Source: Distichodus sexfasciatus (Eukaryota; Chordata; Actinopteri; Characiformes; Distichodontidae). From it: a DNA stretch of 64,000 nucleotides. Positions 23,101-28,770 of the stretch are shown in pieces; the stretch's first letter is position 1; each line of letters opens with the position of its first letter. Under the pieces are notes generated by a model. The model was not told where the DNA came from, made no database searches, and saw nothing but the letters and a program-made list of their open reading frames with translations. Location: positions 402,310 to 466,309 of the forward strand of contig JAVGVS010000288.1 in the NCBI GenBank assembly GCA_032718565.1, written 5' to 3'. The position numbers and the translations under genes are program-made.

Positions 23101-24384
23101 ACTGAAAACTCATAGAAGTTAGTTGAGGTAAATAAAATAAGCGTGTTAACTAAAGATGGCACCAATCCGATATGTGGATCGGATATTGGTCTGATAACGG
23201 CTCAATAGCTGGATCGGGTATGGGTGGCATTGAGCCGATCTGTGGAGCCGATGTGTAGATTGTGGGTTATTCCAGCGTTTCTCAATCCCAGTCCTCGCGG
23301 CCCACCGCTCTGCACATATTCGGTATTTGTGCTAATTAGCTAATCAGTAGCATCAGCTGTGCTGTGGGTTGGGAATGTCGAATCTGTGCAGAGCGTTGGT
23401 CCGTGAGGACTGGGATTGAGAAACTCTGGGTTATTCTACGTTTGTGTAAGCGTGTGTGCACACTTGGTTCTGTATGGGAAGTGTGACTGTGGTAAAGCTG
23501 GTTTATTGTTCAACATTCATGCTAATTCCTACATATTGATATGACAATAAGCAGAACAAGCAACGCAACACAATGCAACCCCAAAAACACACCATTATAC
23601 TGTTTAATTTCCTTAACAACATCAGCTCTCACTCACAATCTGTGTTCCTGAAGGTTTTAGCACCGCAGGATTAGGGACCAGCATACAATTACAGAACTGT
23701 GTTTAAAACAAATAATTTTTGAGAGGTTATTTTAAGAATAAATAATTGAGTATTTCCTTAAGCATAACAGAATAATTTCCGTCTTGTATTCAGACATTTT
23801 TAAGGCTTTATTTTCTATTTAAAAAAGACTCAGAGACAGTATCGGATTGGTATCGTATATCCAAATGTACAATATCGGTATCGTATCAGACATTAAAAAG
23901 TAGCATCGCGCCAAGTTTAATGTTAACATGACTAATTGATCAAATCATTTTATTTGTGATTCCCTAGGCAAATTATATTTTCATCTATCACTCGGAGGTT
24001 AGTCTGGGTGCTTTACAGAAATAAAATGAATTAAAAATGGATTTCACAAGTTGAAAAAAAGGCAGTACAAGAGAATGAAAGTACAATATTTTAAACATAA
24101 AGGAAGTCATATCAAAGAAGACAAATAATGAACAAAATAAAAGGACATGTTTTATAGTGAAATAAAAAGATGAAAGAACAGCCAAATGATTAATTAAAGA
24201 GAGTGGGGTTGGGGGGGGCTTTTTATTTCTGCGTTGAGACTTCAATGAAAATGAGAATTTGCATCCTTTGATTTGATATCTTATGTCTGTCTGTTGTCTG
24301 GATCCTGTAGGATTTAACTGCAGAATTAGGAAACCCAAAGGACCCAGAGACCCTCCTCCAGAATGGAACCGGCCAGAGAGATGA
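2108..24384 (+). CDS. ptpn18: Protein tyrosine phosphatase non-receptor type 18 (PEST family), partial at 5' end
   Basis: This is a cytosolic protein tyrosine phosphatase that removes phosphate from phosphotyrosine. Mammalian PTPN18 acts on ERBB2 and binds PSTPIP and CSK through its tail; that role is known for the family and not visible here. Ten exons (2108-8792) give about 277 residues of catalytic domain with all hallmark loops: KNRYKD (pTyr loop), WPDHGIP (WPD loop, Asp codon 6814-6816), HCSAGCGRTG (P-loop, Cys codon 6910-6912, Arg codon 7450-7452) and QTKEQY (Q loop). The tail (12123-24384) has tyrosine motifs such as DTYAVINK, PLYSTVKP and DDDYEYV, and ends in the C-terminal homology block GFNCRIRKPKGPRDPP shared by PTPN12, PTPN18 and PTPN22. 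I chose PTPN18 over its paralogs because of the short tail and the match to VVLKMRKQRP and YHTVAQMF of the mammalian protein, here VVELRRQRP and FHTVAQIF. The start codon is not in the window. One tail exon (16455-16755) has stops in frame. Confidence 0.85.
2331..2545. mobile_element. Left-end fragment of a hAT-like element (AGAGGTTGATCGAT family)
   Basis: This stretch is clearly related to the left part of the complete element at 62189-63572. Shared blocks include the opening 'agagatcaaccga', 'gctagttaa', 'gataaccga' and 'gtgtggtgtgagtgac'. Only the left end is present and no right terminus was found, so this is a truncated copy in ptpn18 intron 2. Confidence 0.6.
2600..2755 (+). mobile_element. 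SINE family 2, 3' portion only
   Basis: The run from 'ggcaagacccttaacccca' through 'gagtgtctgccaaatgcc' to 'aatgtaaatg' matches the 3' half of the other family-2 copies in this window (for example 43031-43236 and, inverted, 30306-30530). The tRNA-like head is not recognisable here. Confidence 0.6.
3303..3379 (+). CDS. ptpn18: ptpn18 exon 3
   Basis: The exon encodes (Y)DQTRVCLSPTTPELNSDYINASFIK, containing the classical phosphatase motif DYINA-F. Mammalian PTPN18 has YDQTRVILSL at the same point. The acceptor is tttcttctcag and the donor is GTATTA. Length is 77 nt, from phase 1 in to phase 0 out. Confidence 0.88.
3584..3679 (+). CDS. ptpn18: ptpn18 exon 4
   Basis: The exon encodes GAAQGRTYIATQGPLSNTVVDFWRMIWQYDVQ as 32 in-phase codons. 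YIATQGPL and DFWRMIW are core motifs of classical tyrosine phosphatases. The acceptor is ccactag, ahead of a run of Gs, and the donor is GTAAAA. Confidence 0.9.
4276..4700. mobile_element. Non-autonomous hAT element with perfect 8-bp target duplication
   Basis: The element starts CAGTATTGGGGGTAACGC and ends CAACTTGTCCAACCCTG. It is flanked on both sides by the identical octamer GTTATAAG (4268-4275 and 4701-4708), the target duplication length of hAT transposons. It is 425 bp with no transposase. A second, interrupted copy of the same family runs in the opposite orientation from 40631. The right target duplication ends only 24 bp before ptpn18 exon 5. Confidence 0.85.
4733..4771 (+). CDS. ptpn18: ptpn18 exon 5
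   Basis: This 39-nt exon encodes VIVMACKEIELGK, phase 0 in and out. It corresponds to VILMACREIENGR in mammalian PTPN18. The acceptor is gtgttttgtag and the donor is GTAAAA. A hAT insertion sits directly upstream. Confidence 0.9.
5152..5220 (+). CDS. ptpn18: ptpn18 exon 6
   Basis: The exon encodes KKCEVYWASTSEPSSFGPFTVST (23 codons, phase 0 in and out). K-KCE-YW is a conserved PTP motif. The acceptor is tttaatctcaatttacag and the donor is GTAAGT. Confidence 0.9.
5308..5370 (+). CDS. ptpn18: ptpn18 exon 7
   Basis: The 63-nt exon encodes VAESTPNEEVIVRQLMVNCGD, phase 0 in and out. It corresponds to the family's IIRTLKV-F strand region ahead of the Q-Y-W-PD motif. The intron upstream is only 87 bp. 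The acceptor is gtgagcag and the donor is GTAAGT. Confidence 0.85.
5724..5985. mobile_element. hAT-like element fragment (TAGAGATGGGCCGATA end)
   Basis: The stretch opens with 'tagagatgggccgata' and carries repeated 'ccgatac' motifs typical of a common fish hAT family. It runs into A/T-rich sequence and then a truncated SINE. No right terminus was seen, so the 3' limit is approximate. Confidence 0.5.
5986..6106 (-). mobile_element. Truncated SINE family 1 (tRNA-like head on minus strand)
   Basis: The blocks 'gtaccttgctcgtgagtacc' and 'aaactgccc' match the better preserved copies at 8286-8480 and 31836-32072. The B-box region is degenerate. The copy ends almost exactly where the CCCTCC element begins at 6110. 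Confidence 0.6.
6110..6520. mobile_element. CCCTCCAGGA-type inverted-repeat element
   Basis: The copy starts 'ccctccaagatttcgcgatg' and ends '...cctgcgaaatcctg'. It shares long internal blocks with 18216-18616 in inverted orientation (for example 'ttgaccaatcattgtcgttt'). There is no coding capacity. It is one of four copies of the family, all in ptpn18 introns. Confidence 0.65.
6535..6665 (+). mobile_element. SINE family 2, degenerate copy
   Basis: The copy contains 'ttggaccaagaggtcctggt' followed by 'cttgaccccaagtcgctcca', matching the B-box side and body of other family-2 copies. It directly follows the CCCTCC element. Divergence is high, so the limits are approximate. Confidence 0.5.
6772..6914 (+). 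CDS. ptpn18: ptpn18 exon 8: WPD loop and catalytic Cys
   Basis: The exon encodes ETRPVSQFQYTAWPDHGIP and onward to GPMLIHC(S). The WPDHGIP loop supplies the general acid (Asp, 6814-6816). The exon ends two bases into the Ser codon after the nucleophilic Cys (6910-6912), so the signature motif is split by an intron. It is 143 nt long and ends in phase 2. The acceptor is tttctctttgcag and the donor is GTCTGT, a weak but plausible site. Confidence 0.93.
6915..7436 (+). other. ptpn18 intron 8: pyrimidine-rich then unique sequence
   Basis: The intron opens with a short duplicated pyrimidine block ('atcttcccccaagc' appears twice) and a CA run. The remainder is mixed-composition, moderately CpG-containing sequence with no recognised repeat or exon. 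The long frame reading through from exon 8 is read-through and not a gene. Confidence 0.5.
7437..7503 (+). CDS. ptpn18: ptpn18 exon 9: phosphatase P-loop
   Basis: The exon encodes (S)AGCGRTGVICAIDYINDLLAEK and completes the HCSAGCGRTG signature. The invariant Arg codon is 7450-7452. It is 67 nt, phase 2 in and phase 0 out, with acceptor tttacgtttgcag and donor GTACAT. The extended match GRTGV-C--DY is shared with mammalian PTPN18, PTPN12 and PTPN22. Confidence 0.93.
8286..8480 (-). mobile_element. SINE family 1 (tRNA-derived)
   Basis: On the minus strand the head 'gggcagttgg...' is followed by a Pol III B-box match 'ggttcgaatcc', and the body contains 'aaggtaccgtcccca'. At least four better or worse preserved copies occur in the window. 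The tRNA-like end lies 37 bp before ptpn18 exon 10, so the SINE replaces much of the normal intron 3' end. Confidence 0.8.
8518..8595 (+). CDS. ptpn18: ptpn18 exon 10
   Basis: The exon encodes KIGDDFSIMDIVVELRRQRPSAVQTK (26 codons, phase 0 in and out). RRQRPSAVQT contains the conserved R-QRP motif and the start of the Q loop. The acceptor is ttatatttggcag and the donor is GTAGGA. A SINE ends 37 bp upstream. Confidence 0.92.
8703..8792 (+). CDS. ptpn18: ptpn18 exon 11: end of catalytic domain
   Basis: The 30 codons run EQYGFVFHTVAQIFEKTLNS and end in an Asn/Lys-rich linker (NSNDKSNQDK). EQY completes the Q loop. The acceptor follows a GT repeat (gtgtgttcgtacag) and the donor is GTAGGT. The phosphatase domain ends here and the non-catalytic tail starts 3.3 kb downstream. 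Confidence 0.9.
8793..10073 (+). other. ptpn18 intron 11, 5' part
   Basis: The stretch is mostly A/T-rich sequence (about 9170-9480 is very A/T-rich). I see no exon and no repeat that I can define with ends. Confidence 0.4.
10074..10604. mobile_element. Foldback (long inverted-repeat) element
   Basis: The termini are inverted: TGGAAGCCCATTTCCACCA at 10074-10092 and its near-perfect reverse complement at 10586-10604 (18 of 19 positions). The left arm is a tandem array of about 20 bp units built on 'agataaaaagtcaaaatta'. The right arm carries the same motif inverted ('gactttttatctcataatt'). The two arms meet near 10310, so a single strand could fold into a roughly 500-nt hairpin. There is no coding capacity. 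Confidence 0.8.
10605..12122 (+). other. ptpn18 intron 11, 3' part
   Basis: This is unique-looking sequence with no recognised exon or delimited repeat. A short CA run lies just past exon 12. Small open frames near 11085 and 11855 show no family resemblance, and the latter merely reads into exon 12. Confidence 0.4.
12123..12214 (+). CDS. ptpn18: ptpn18 exon 12: start of tail
   Basis: The exon encodes DPVSVYSNLVPPKPAVRS and continues to SCNQKT. It has a Tyr motif (VYSNL) and a proline-rich PPKP. It is 92 nt, phase 0 in (matching the end of exon 11) and phase 2 out. The acceptor is ggaagtctcag and the donor is GTAATA. The match to the family is weak at this position, so phase agreement and splice sites carry the call. 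Confidence 0.65.
12405..12545 (-). mobile_element. Retroelement 3'-tail repeat (GCCACGTCATCTC family)
   Basis: On the minus strand the copy carries 'gaagccacgtcatctcgtct' and 'gatgacaaagtttactttg'. The same blocks occur at 26985-27185 and 41300-41520. The shared end 'gatgac...aaagtttA.tttgac' looks like the 3' tail of a non-LTR retroelement. The family is not identified. Confidence 0.5.
12552..12885. mobile_element. CCCTCCAGGA-type element, partial copy
   Basis: The copy starts 'gaccctccagtattttgcc' and shares its order of blocks with 6110-6520 ('aattttgacca', 'accgcaacttttcc', 'accaatcattgtcgtttcc'). The far terminus is missing. Confidence 0.6.
13921..13995. repeat. Interstitial telomere-like repeat joined to (AT)n
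   Basis: Positions 13921-13940 are three tandem TAGGGT units plus TA. They are followed directly by an (AT)n tract to about 13993. The vertebrate telomere unit is TTAGGG. Confidence 0.8.
14447..14593. mobile_element. hAT-like left end (TAGGGGTGTACGATGCATCG)
   Basis: The opening 'ctaggggtgtacgatgcatc' is a terminus motif recurrent in fish hAT elements. A related end occurs at 15340 ('ttagggggggtacgatatg'). The Harbinger-like MITE at 14594 may be nested in it. No matching right end was resolved. Confidence 0.4.
14594..15250. mobile_element. Harbinger-like MITE with TTA target duplication
   Basis: The terminal inverted repeats are GGGTGCTTTCACACCT at 14594-14609 and its exact complement at 15235-15250. 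The flanks are TTA at 14591-14593 and TTA at 15251-15253. A 3-bp TWA duplication with G-rich termini is characteristic of PIF/Harbinger elements. The 657-bp body has sub-terminal inverted blocks (CGGTGCGGTTGGTTTGGTCT near the right end) and no intact transposase. A short frame starting 14766 is unrecognised. Confidence 0.8.
15251..16454 (+). other. ptpn18 intron 12, 3' part
   Basis: Apart from a hAT-like terminus near 15340-15415, the sequence has mixed composition with scattered CpGs. No exon was recognised, and the short open frames have no resemblance to known families. Confidence 0.4.
16455..16755 (+). pseudogene. ptpn18: ptpn18 tail exon with broken reading frame
   Basis: The exon opens in the phase expected from exon 12 and encodes KVPPLRPRTSHPPSSGKMNDTYAVINKSRPPPAHH, where DTYAVINK matches DTYAVVQK of mammalian PTPN18. 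It then meets TAA at 16561. Homologous or coding-like segments continue in shifting frames. NTTNAGLTR lies one frame on (from 16562). PLYSTVKP is back in the first frame (16606-16629; compare mammalian PLYSKVTP). A third frame is open from 16584 to the exon end and reads VTNLAQAIATFAKTTGS. The acceptor is tgtccctgtgtag and the donor is GTGAGG. Several single-base indels would explain this, whether from assembly error or real decay. I mark the exon as broken rather than calling the whole gene a pseudogene. Confidence 0.65.
16756..18030 (+). other. ptpn18 intron between tail exons
   Basis: The intron is mixed-composition sequence. No exon or delimited repeat was recognised until the palindromic element at about 18031. 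Confidence 0.4.
18031..18136. mobile_element. Short palindromic MITE-like element
   Basis: The inverted ends are 'cgtttctcaaaagcatag' and 'ctatgcttttgggaaacg'. Between them are inverted copies of 'gttagcaacta'. The unit of about 105 bp would fold as a near-complete hairpin. No target duplication was resolved. Confidence 0.6.
18216..18616. mobile_element. CCCTCCAGGA-type element, most complete copy
   Basis: The termini are CCCTCCAGGATTTCGT at 18216 and, inverted, CCCTCCAGGACTTCAT ending at 18616. The 401-bp body has no coding capacity and shares blocks with 6110-6520 and 12552-12885. A fourth fragment lies at about 20442-20490. The superfamily is not assigned because no clear target duplication is visible. 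Confidence 0.7.
18856..18882 (+). CDS. ptpn18: ptpn18 micro-exon (27 nt)
   Basis: The sequence between acceptor tttatttttag and donor GTAACA is 27 nt. Read in phase 0 it gives AKFRRETPQ and joins in phase to the next exon (LYPSLNKVS). Read in the phase of the third frame of the preceding exon it gives GEVPPRDSP, and the next exon then stops early. The phase-0 reading is preferred. Confidence 0.55.
19157..19223. repeat. (AT)n microsatellite
   Basis: The tract is a long AT-dinucleotide repeat with short interruptions (tttatatatatata, then a pure run). It lies in a ptpn18 intron. Confidence 0.85.
19952..20105. repeat. Long (AT)n tract split by an A run
   Basis: About 150 bp of almost pure AT repeat is interrupted by a homopolymer A stretch at about 20041-20062. 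Each AT arm is self-complementary, so the tract can extrude cruciforms. It is likely to be unstable and hard to assemble. Confidence 0.85.
20442..20490. mobile_element. Fragment of CCCTCC-type element
   Basis: The piece 'tccctccaggccttttttga' followed by 'aaaacgcctgatt' matches the left end of 18216-18616 only. Confidence 0.45.
20935..20962 (+). CDS. ptpn18: ptpn18 small tail exon
   Basis: The 28-nt exon encodes LYPSLNKVS plus one base. That base joins the next exon's first two to make a Ser codon, so the 3' phase agrees exactly. The acceptor is gtgttttacag and the donor is GTAAGT, a consensus match. Confidence 0.7.
21110..22092 (+). repeat. Polypyrimidine minisatellite in ptpn18 intron
   Basis: For nearly 1 kb the + strand is almost only C and T. 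This is not a simple dinucleotide tract. A motif like CTCTAAATCCTTTCTTTCAT returns at irregular intervals of about 65-175 bp (near 21187, 21323, 21433, 21504, 21594, 21691, 21866, 21929 and 22001). The motif is followed each time by C/T-rich filler. The tract ends about 40 bp before the acceptor of the next exon, so the transcript has an extreme pyrimidine tract ahead of that splice site. Confidence 0.75.
22130..22243 (+). CDS. ptpn18: ptpn18 tail exon with DDDYEYV motif
   Basis: The exon encodes (S)SSANRLNSTDDDYEYVS followed by an Asn/Ser-rich run and SCSS-like end (SPTCSSGSM). The acidic Tyr motif DDDYEYV resembles AYEDV near the end of mammalian PTPN18 and is a plausible SH2-binding site. 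It is 114 nt, phase 1 in and phase 1 out, with acceptor ttcttgtttgtag and donor GTGAGA. Confidence 0.82.
22656..22888 (-). mobile_element. SINE family 1, near full length
   Basis: The minus-strand head reads 'gggcagttgatggcgtaacg' (A-box region) with B-box 'ggttcgaatcc'. The tail reaches 'actcactttcac'. It is among the most complete copies in the window. Confidence 0.8.
23151..23919. mobile_element. hAT element with 8-bp target duplication, carrying a nested hAT
   Basis: The ends are TAAAGATGGCACC on the left and, inverted, TAAACTTGGCGCGATG on the right. The flanks GTGTTAAC (23143-23150) and ATGTTAAC (23920-23927) match at seven of eight positions. The body has repeated 'ccgat' and 'gatcgg' motifs. 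A second element (23273-23428) is inserted in it. Confidence 0.75.
23273..23428. mobile_element. Small hAT MITE nested in a larger hAT, perfect 8-bp duplication
   Basis: The left end is CAGCGTTTCTCAATCCCAG and the right end is its inverted copy (CAGAGTTTCTCAATCCCAG read on the minus strand). The octamer GGTTATTC is duplicated at 23265-23272 and 23429-23436. At 156 bp and with both arms complementary, it would form a hairpin. No coding capacity. Confidence 0.9.
24311..24384 (+). CDS. ptpn18: ptpn18 last coding exon: C-terminal homology block
   Basis: With the single base carried from the previous exon it encodes GFNCRIRKPKGPRDPPPEWN and ends RPER, then TGA at 24382-24384. The block G-N-RI-KPKGPRDPP-W is the conserved C-terminal element of PEST-family phosphatases, known to bind PSTPIP adaptor proteins. 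The acceptor is tctggatcctgtag. Confidence 0.93.
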
Positions 24385-25095
24385 AGCTGCAGCAGTTTCT
24401 AGAATACAATCATCCCAGCATTACATAACATTACATTTAGATGCTCCATGATGAACAGAATAACAGGGGGTCAACGTCAGGGATTAGTGTTTTTGTTGTT
24501 CTTTTAACATAGCAAACTCAGTAACTTGCTGTTGTTTTCAATTAAGTGTAAGTAATACTCCACCCAAAATGCTAATGTCTTAATATGACCATTTTACCTT
24601 TATTTTTACATTCATGGCTTTCATAGATGCTCTTATCCAGAGCAACTTCCATTCCATAATTCCACTGACAGCCTCCAGTTCCGGCAGTGGGATACAGTCG
24701 GTCCATCGATGAGCGTCCTACACATAGGCCACCAAACTCCACTGGTTGCTTTTCCCCCAGGATTTTTTTAGTGAATTTAGTGTTTTTAGGTGGAGTATCC
24801 CTTTAAATGTGAAATACAATTCTGCCTGGCGTGCTATATTACGAATATTACAAACTGACAACTCAAGGGTCGAAAGAATGCAATGTAAGTAGAGGTAAAG
24901 AAGTAAAAATAACAAAGAATTGAATGCAAAAATAAGAACTCCCAAAAAACCCTCCTTCAGAATGGATAGACAACCCTGATATCTCCAGTGTGGTGTCATT
25001 TTGTGTTGTTAGAGTTTAATACAGATTAATGTGTGTGTCTAATTTATTGCAAATCGTTTGATCTATTAATAAATAGGTGGTGAGTTGATGGCGTT
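24385..25095 (+). other. ptpn18: Probable ptpn18 3' UTR
   Basis: The stop at 24384 is followed by sequence without exons up to a well-placed poly(A) signal at 25069. The stretch includes a remnant of SINE family 2 (24600-24700, minus). The UTR end is inferred only from the signal. Confidence 0.45.
24600..24700 (-). mobile_element. SINE family 2 tail remnant
   Basis: The block 'gatgctcttatccagagcaa' is the inverted tail shared with 30306-30530. Only the 3' part of the SINE is present. Confidence 0.5.
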
Positions 25096-25125
25096 GTGTT
25101 GCTGTGTTGGAGTGTGTTGCTTGGT
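25069..25125 (+). terminator. Candidate poly(A) signal and GT-rich downstream element
   Basis: AATAAA at 25069-25074 is followed at once by a strongly G/T-rich stretch (ggtggtgagttgatgg and onward to about 25125). This is the canonical arrangement of a vertebrate cleavage and polyadenylation site. It lies 685 bp after the ptpn18 stop codon. Confidence 0.5.
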
Positions 25126-25722
25126 CAGTAGAGAGCGCTGTTGAGGCGCGGCTCCGTCGTGTGAACACAGGAGCAGGTAAATTAGGTCGCCTGAACAATG
25201 TGCAGCAGTAATGTTATTTGGACACAGGCTGATTTGTATCTTTTTATTAACTCTTCATAATTCCAGGGCTGCATTGGTCCATGTAATTGTTGTACCTTTT
25301 TGTCATTTGCTTCAGTGGTTTTTTGTGTCTGAAATGTCACATCCCAGTCAGAAATCACAGCTGCCGAGATTGACTTGTGCATATTACATTTCAGTCATTG
25401 AAATTTCCGGAAAACTGAGATTGGTTCCGACTCCGCACAGAAAGCGTGTGTTTATCCAGATGCCTCGGTGCCGTACCACTCACACACAATCACACAACCT
25501 TCCACAGACTTCCATAATGACTAGATGTATATAATTTTACACCTACACCTAATCCTAACCTTAACCTCGGTAACCACATCTTTTACCTCTTTTAGGTTCT
25601 CAAATAAAACAAGCACATTTTCTATAAAGTCGTTTTTCTTCATGGAGACTCCAAAAATGTCCCCACAAAGCCCAAAACAACAAATAAAAGTGATGACAAA
25701 AAGGTCCCCACAACGCCATAAA

Positions 25723-25724
<2 letters not shown>

Positions 25725-25755
<31 letters not shown>
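25725..25755. repeat. (CA)n microsatellite
   Basis: A pure CA repeat is visible on the + strand. Confidence 0.85.
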
Positions 25756-25758
<3 letters not shown>

Positions 25759-26887
25759 AGATCAGATTCTGTGGTCAGACAAACCGTGGAGCTCTGAATA
25801 TATTAAATGGCTCAGAGAACGATTGCCGTCCTGGAATCAGATTTTCCTAAGAAAAACAGCTGTAAGACGAGGAGAGAGCTGAGCCGAGAACAGGCTTCCA
25901 TCCCGAGGAACCCAATACCAACAAACCTGAGATGTGCAGTAATCTGAGATCTTGTTTAATGTGCAGTGGTTGATATATAGTTTAATATAGTCTGTATTGG
26001 TACAGAGGGTGGGGTGAGTAGGTAATTTAATAAGAGGGAAATTCTGAGCTTATTGGGTCTAATCGTTTCTCCATCACACTCAGTAAACACTGATAAACAT
26101 TTCTCGACTTAAATGGCATGGCGCTCTGACTGTTCCACACATCTATGATTTATGAAATAGAAATTAGTTTTGTGCAGATGTATAAATACAGAAAATATTA
26201 TCAAGTCATTTATCACCTATGCATGAAGTCATTTTGTTCATAAATTAAAACTGCCTGACCACATGAACATTAGGTCAAACTCATTTGAGACTGCGTATAA
26301 AACAAAATGTTCATGTACATAAAATGTACTCACATATATGCTTGACATAGTGTAAAGTGCTATGGCTGGTTTTCACATATTGATTCTTAATGCATGATAT
26401 ATTTTTATATGTTTTTTTTTTATATTAACTTAGATAGTCTTTTTTGTCCGTGCATTTTACAAATTGTTCAGTGGTAATATGGTTAAATATTATATAAATA
26501 TATCCATAAACTGCTAGATGTGCTACTTTGTCATACAACCCTACAACATCGAGATGATTTGGTAGGGTTTGGAAAATGACTAAATGTTCCTTGGCGTATA
26601 AAGCCCATCATTATGTGACACAGATCAGCAAGTGTTAGCGTTGAGGGTTTCGTAAGGAGGCTCAGTGCAGATGCTTTTTGTCTTTAGTCCATGGAGACAG
26701 TCGCTATATATATAAAAGCGAGGTTTGTAATCACACATCTGTATGTTGTTAAAGGTCAGAAAGTAAACGTCTTCTTCAGAACGTTGAGAAACCTGCCAGA
26801 GTGTCCAGGCGAACCAGAACTGGTCGTGGTCCAGTGCTGACCAACACGTTCTGCAGCCAGAACCTTCTTGACCAACAGAACAGGACA
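25756..26887. other. Intergenic sequence without recognised feature
   Basis: This is mostly A/T-rich unique sequence downstream of ptpn18. No exon or delimited repeat was seen. Confidence 0.4.
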
Positions 26888-27185
26888 CAATTTACATTTA
26901 TTACTTTTGGCTGATGCTCTCTTCCAGAGAGGCGTAGGTGAGTGCTTTGTAGACCACATGTAGTCAACATGTTTCTCATACCAGTACATTTATGCTGCGT
27001 TCAGTGAACCAGAGAAGAACTGTCTCTTTTCCTACTTCCATTTTAAAGTTTATATTTTATTTTATATTTTATTTTATTTCTTGTTCTATGTGCCATTCTC
27101 TGTAATGTTTAAACTGAAGCCACGTCATCTCGATTCTCTGTGTACTTGTACAGTATATAGCAGAGGTGACAAAGTTTACTTTGAC
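26888..27185. mobile_element. SINE-2 tail remnant followed by retroelement 3'-tail repeat
   Basis: Positions 26888-26950 hold an inverted family-2 tail ('ggctgatgctctcttccaga'). From about 26985 to 27185 the + strand carries 'gaagccacgtcatctcgatt' and 'gtacagtatatagcagaggt', shared with 41300-41520 and, inverted, with 12405-12545. Confidence 0.5.
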
Positions 27186-27680
27186 TTAAAGGATGGAACT
27201 ACAGGATGGAATTGGAAATTACACCGTTTTTGACCTACGTTCCTTTCATGTATTCAGTGTTAGAAGACAACACCGCCAAAGCACGGGAGGAAACACTAGA
27301 TTTAAGTGGTAAATTTACGAGTCAGATATTCACAGAGGTCATAAAGTCTCAATTTTGTGAGAAATCTCTGATATTTAGACTTTTCCCCACAAATTTATGA
27401 CTCTGAAGTGAGATAATATCTCCTCTCTCAGCTCCATTTTTATATCCACAAAGTTCCTAATACGCCGTCGTAAAAAGCAGCTATATGCAGTATTTATGCA
27501 CAGTTTTATTGTGTGCGCAGCAATGTTGGACATGACGTAAAATATGGATGTTAAATACGTAAAATACGGGGATTTTAATCCGCATGAATTCCGGCTTCAT
27601 CTTCTGTTTTTAGATCACGTACCTCAACCAGTACATCACAGAATCCAGTCTTTTTAAGCAGCACAAACTGGACCTCTAAT

Positions 27681-28087
27681 CCCTTAGCAAAAAGTAGTTT
27701 ATTCAAGTGCACTACGAGTATACTTATTATATACTAAAACTGAGGCAGTATACTTGAAGTTTACTTTTGATACACTATATTTTATATGCTTAAGAATAGT
27801 ATAGTGAAGTATACTTGATTTATACTGATAAATAGTATAGTATAAAGAAAAGTCTACTAAAGTCTAAAAGTATACTTTTGTAATCTTAAAATGATCTTAT
27901 AAAGTATACTTGAAGTATACTATTATAAACTTAAAATGTTCCCATTTAGTCCAAAGAAGTATTAAATAAGCATACTTTCTAGTACACAACAAGGTACATG
28001 GTACATGGTCTGTAGTATACTTGCTATTCTTATACTCAAGCATACTTAATAAAATGAACTTCAAGTATACTACTTTTTGCTAAGGGA
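27681..28087. mobile_element. MITE with CCCTTAGCAAAAAGTAGT termini
   Basis: The left terminus is CCCTTAGCAAAAAGTAGT. The right terminus is its exact inverted copy, ending at 28087. The 407-bp body is full of 'agtatactt' and 'aagtatac' palindromic words. The dinucleotide AT flanks both ends, consistent with a 2-bp duplication, but that is weak evidence. No coding capacity. Confidence 0.75.
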
Positions 28088-28334
28088 TGTGTACTCTCTG
28101 GCTATTACACACCTGGCTTAAGGCTTGACCATTAAACAACACAAACTACAAACTGCACTTTAGATGTGCTTATAATACCATATTTAAGCCAACACACGTA
28201 AAGGATTTTTGTTTTCTAATTTTGAGTCGTCTATTTGTTTATGCTTTCTTTTTTTGGGGAAACAAAGACATGCTTCAAGAGTAGAAGAACTAGCTAGCAA
28301 AACTGCTGAGGCTCCAACTGTCCCACCTCGTAAA

Positions 28335-28770
28335 TGTGCACCTTTGGGACTAGTGGTTAGGATGCTCGCTTCTGAACCAAGAGGTTGTGAGTATAGATCC
28401 CACCTCTAGCATTACCAATAGGCCTTTAACCCTAAATCTGGGGGAGTTGGTAGCATAACGGTTAAGGAATTCACCCTGTGATCGGAAGGCTTCCGGTTCG
28501 AATCCCGGACTGGTAAAGGTACCACTGAGATGCTCATGAGTAAGGTATCCTCCTCACTGCTTATCTGGGTGCTGCCAGTGTCAACTGCCCACTGCTCCTT
28601 CATGGATGGATCAAATACAGAGGCCACATTTGGTTGTGGTGCACTGTGTGCTGTGTTGTGGTGTGTTCACATTGACAAATAATCACTCACTTTCACTTGA
28701 AATTGCTCCAGCGAGACTGTCCCTGGAATTAAGAAATGAAAGTATCTGCTAAATGCCATAAATGTAACTC
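28335..28770 (+). mobile_element. SINE family 2 interrupted by a SINE family 1
   Basis: The head 'ggactagtggttaggatgct' through 'ctttaaccctaaat' (28335-28440) and the tail 'attgctccagcgagactg' through 'gtatctgctaaatgcc' (28691-28770) form one family-2 SINE when joined. The intervening piece is a complete family-1 SINE. Confidence 0.75.
28441..28690 (+). mobile_element. SINE family 1, full-length copy nested in another SINE
   Basis: Pol III-like boxes are visible: the A-box region TAGCATAACGG at 28451-28461 and the B-box GGTTCGAATCC at 28495-28505. The body ends 'ctcactttcactt'. This is the best + strand reference for the family in the window. Confidence 0.82.

Noticed and set aside
2108..24384. 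Assignment to ptpn12 or ptpn22
   Set aside because: The C-terminal block is shared by all three, but the catalytic end (RRQRPSAVQT, HTVAQIF) and the short tail fit ptpn18 better. A phylogeny would settle it.
28441..28520. Possible tRNA gene
   Set aside because: The A-box and B-box belong to the head of a SINE seen in several copies. The fold is degenerate and it continues into the SINE body.
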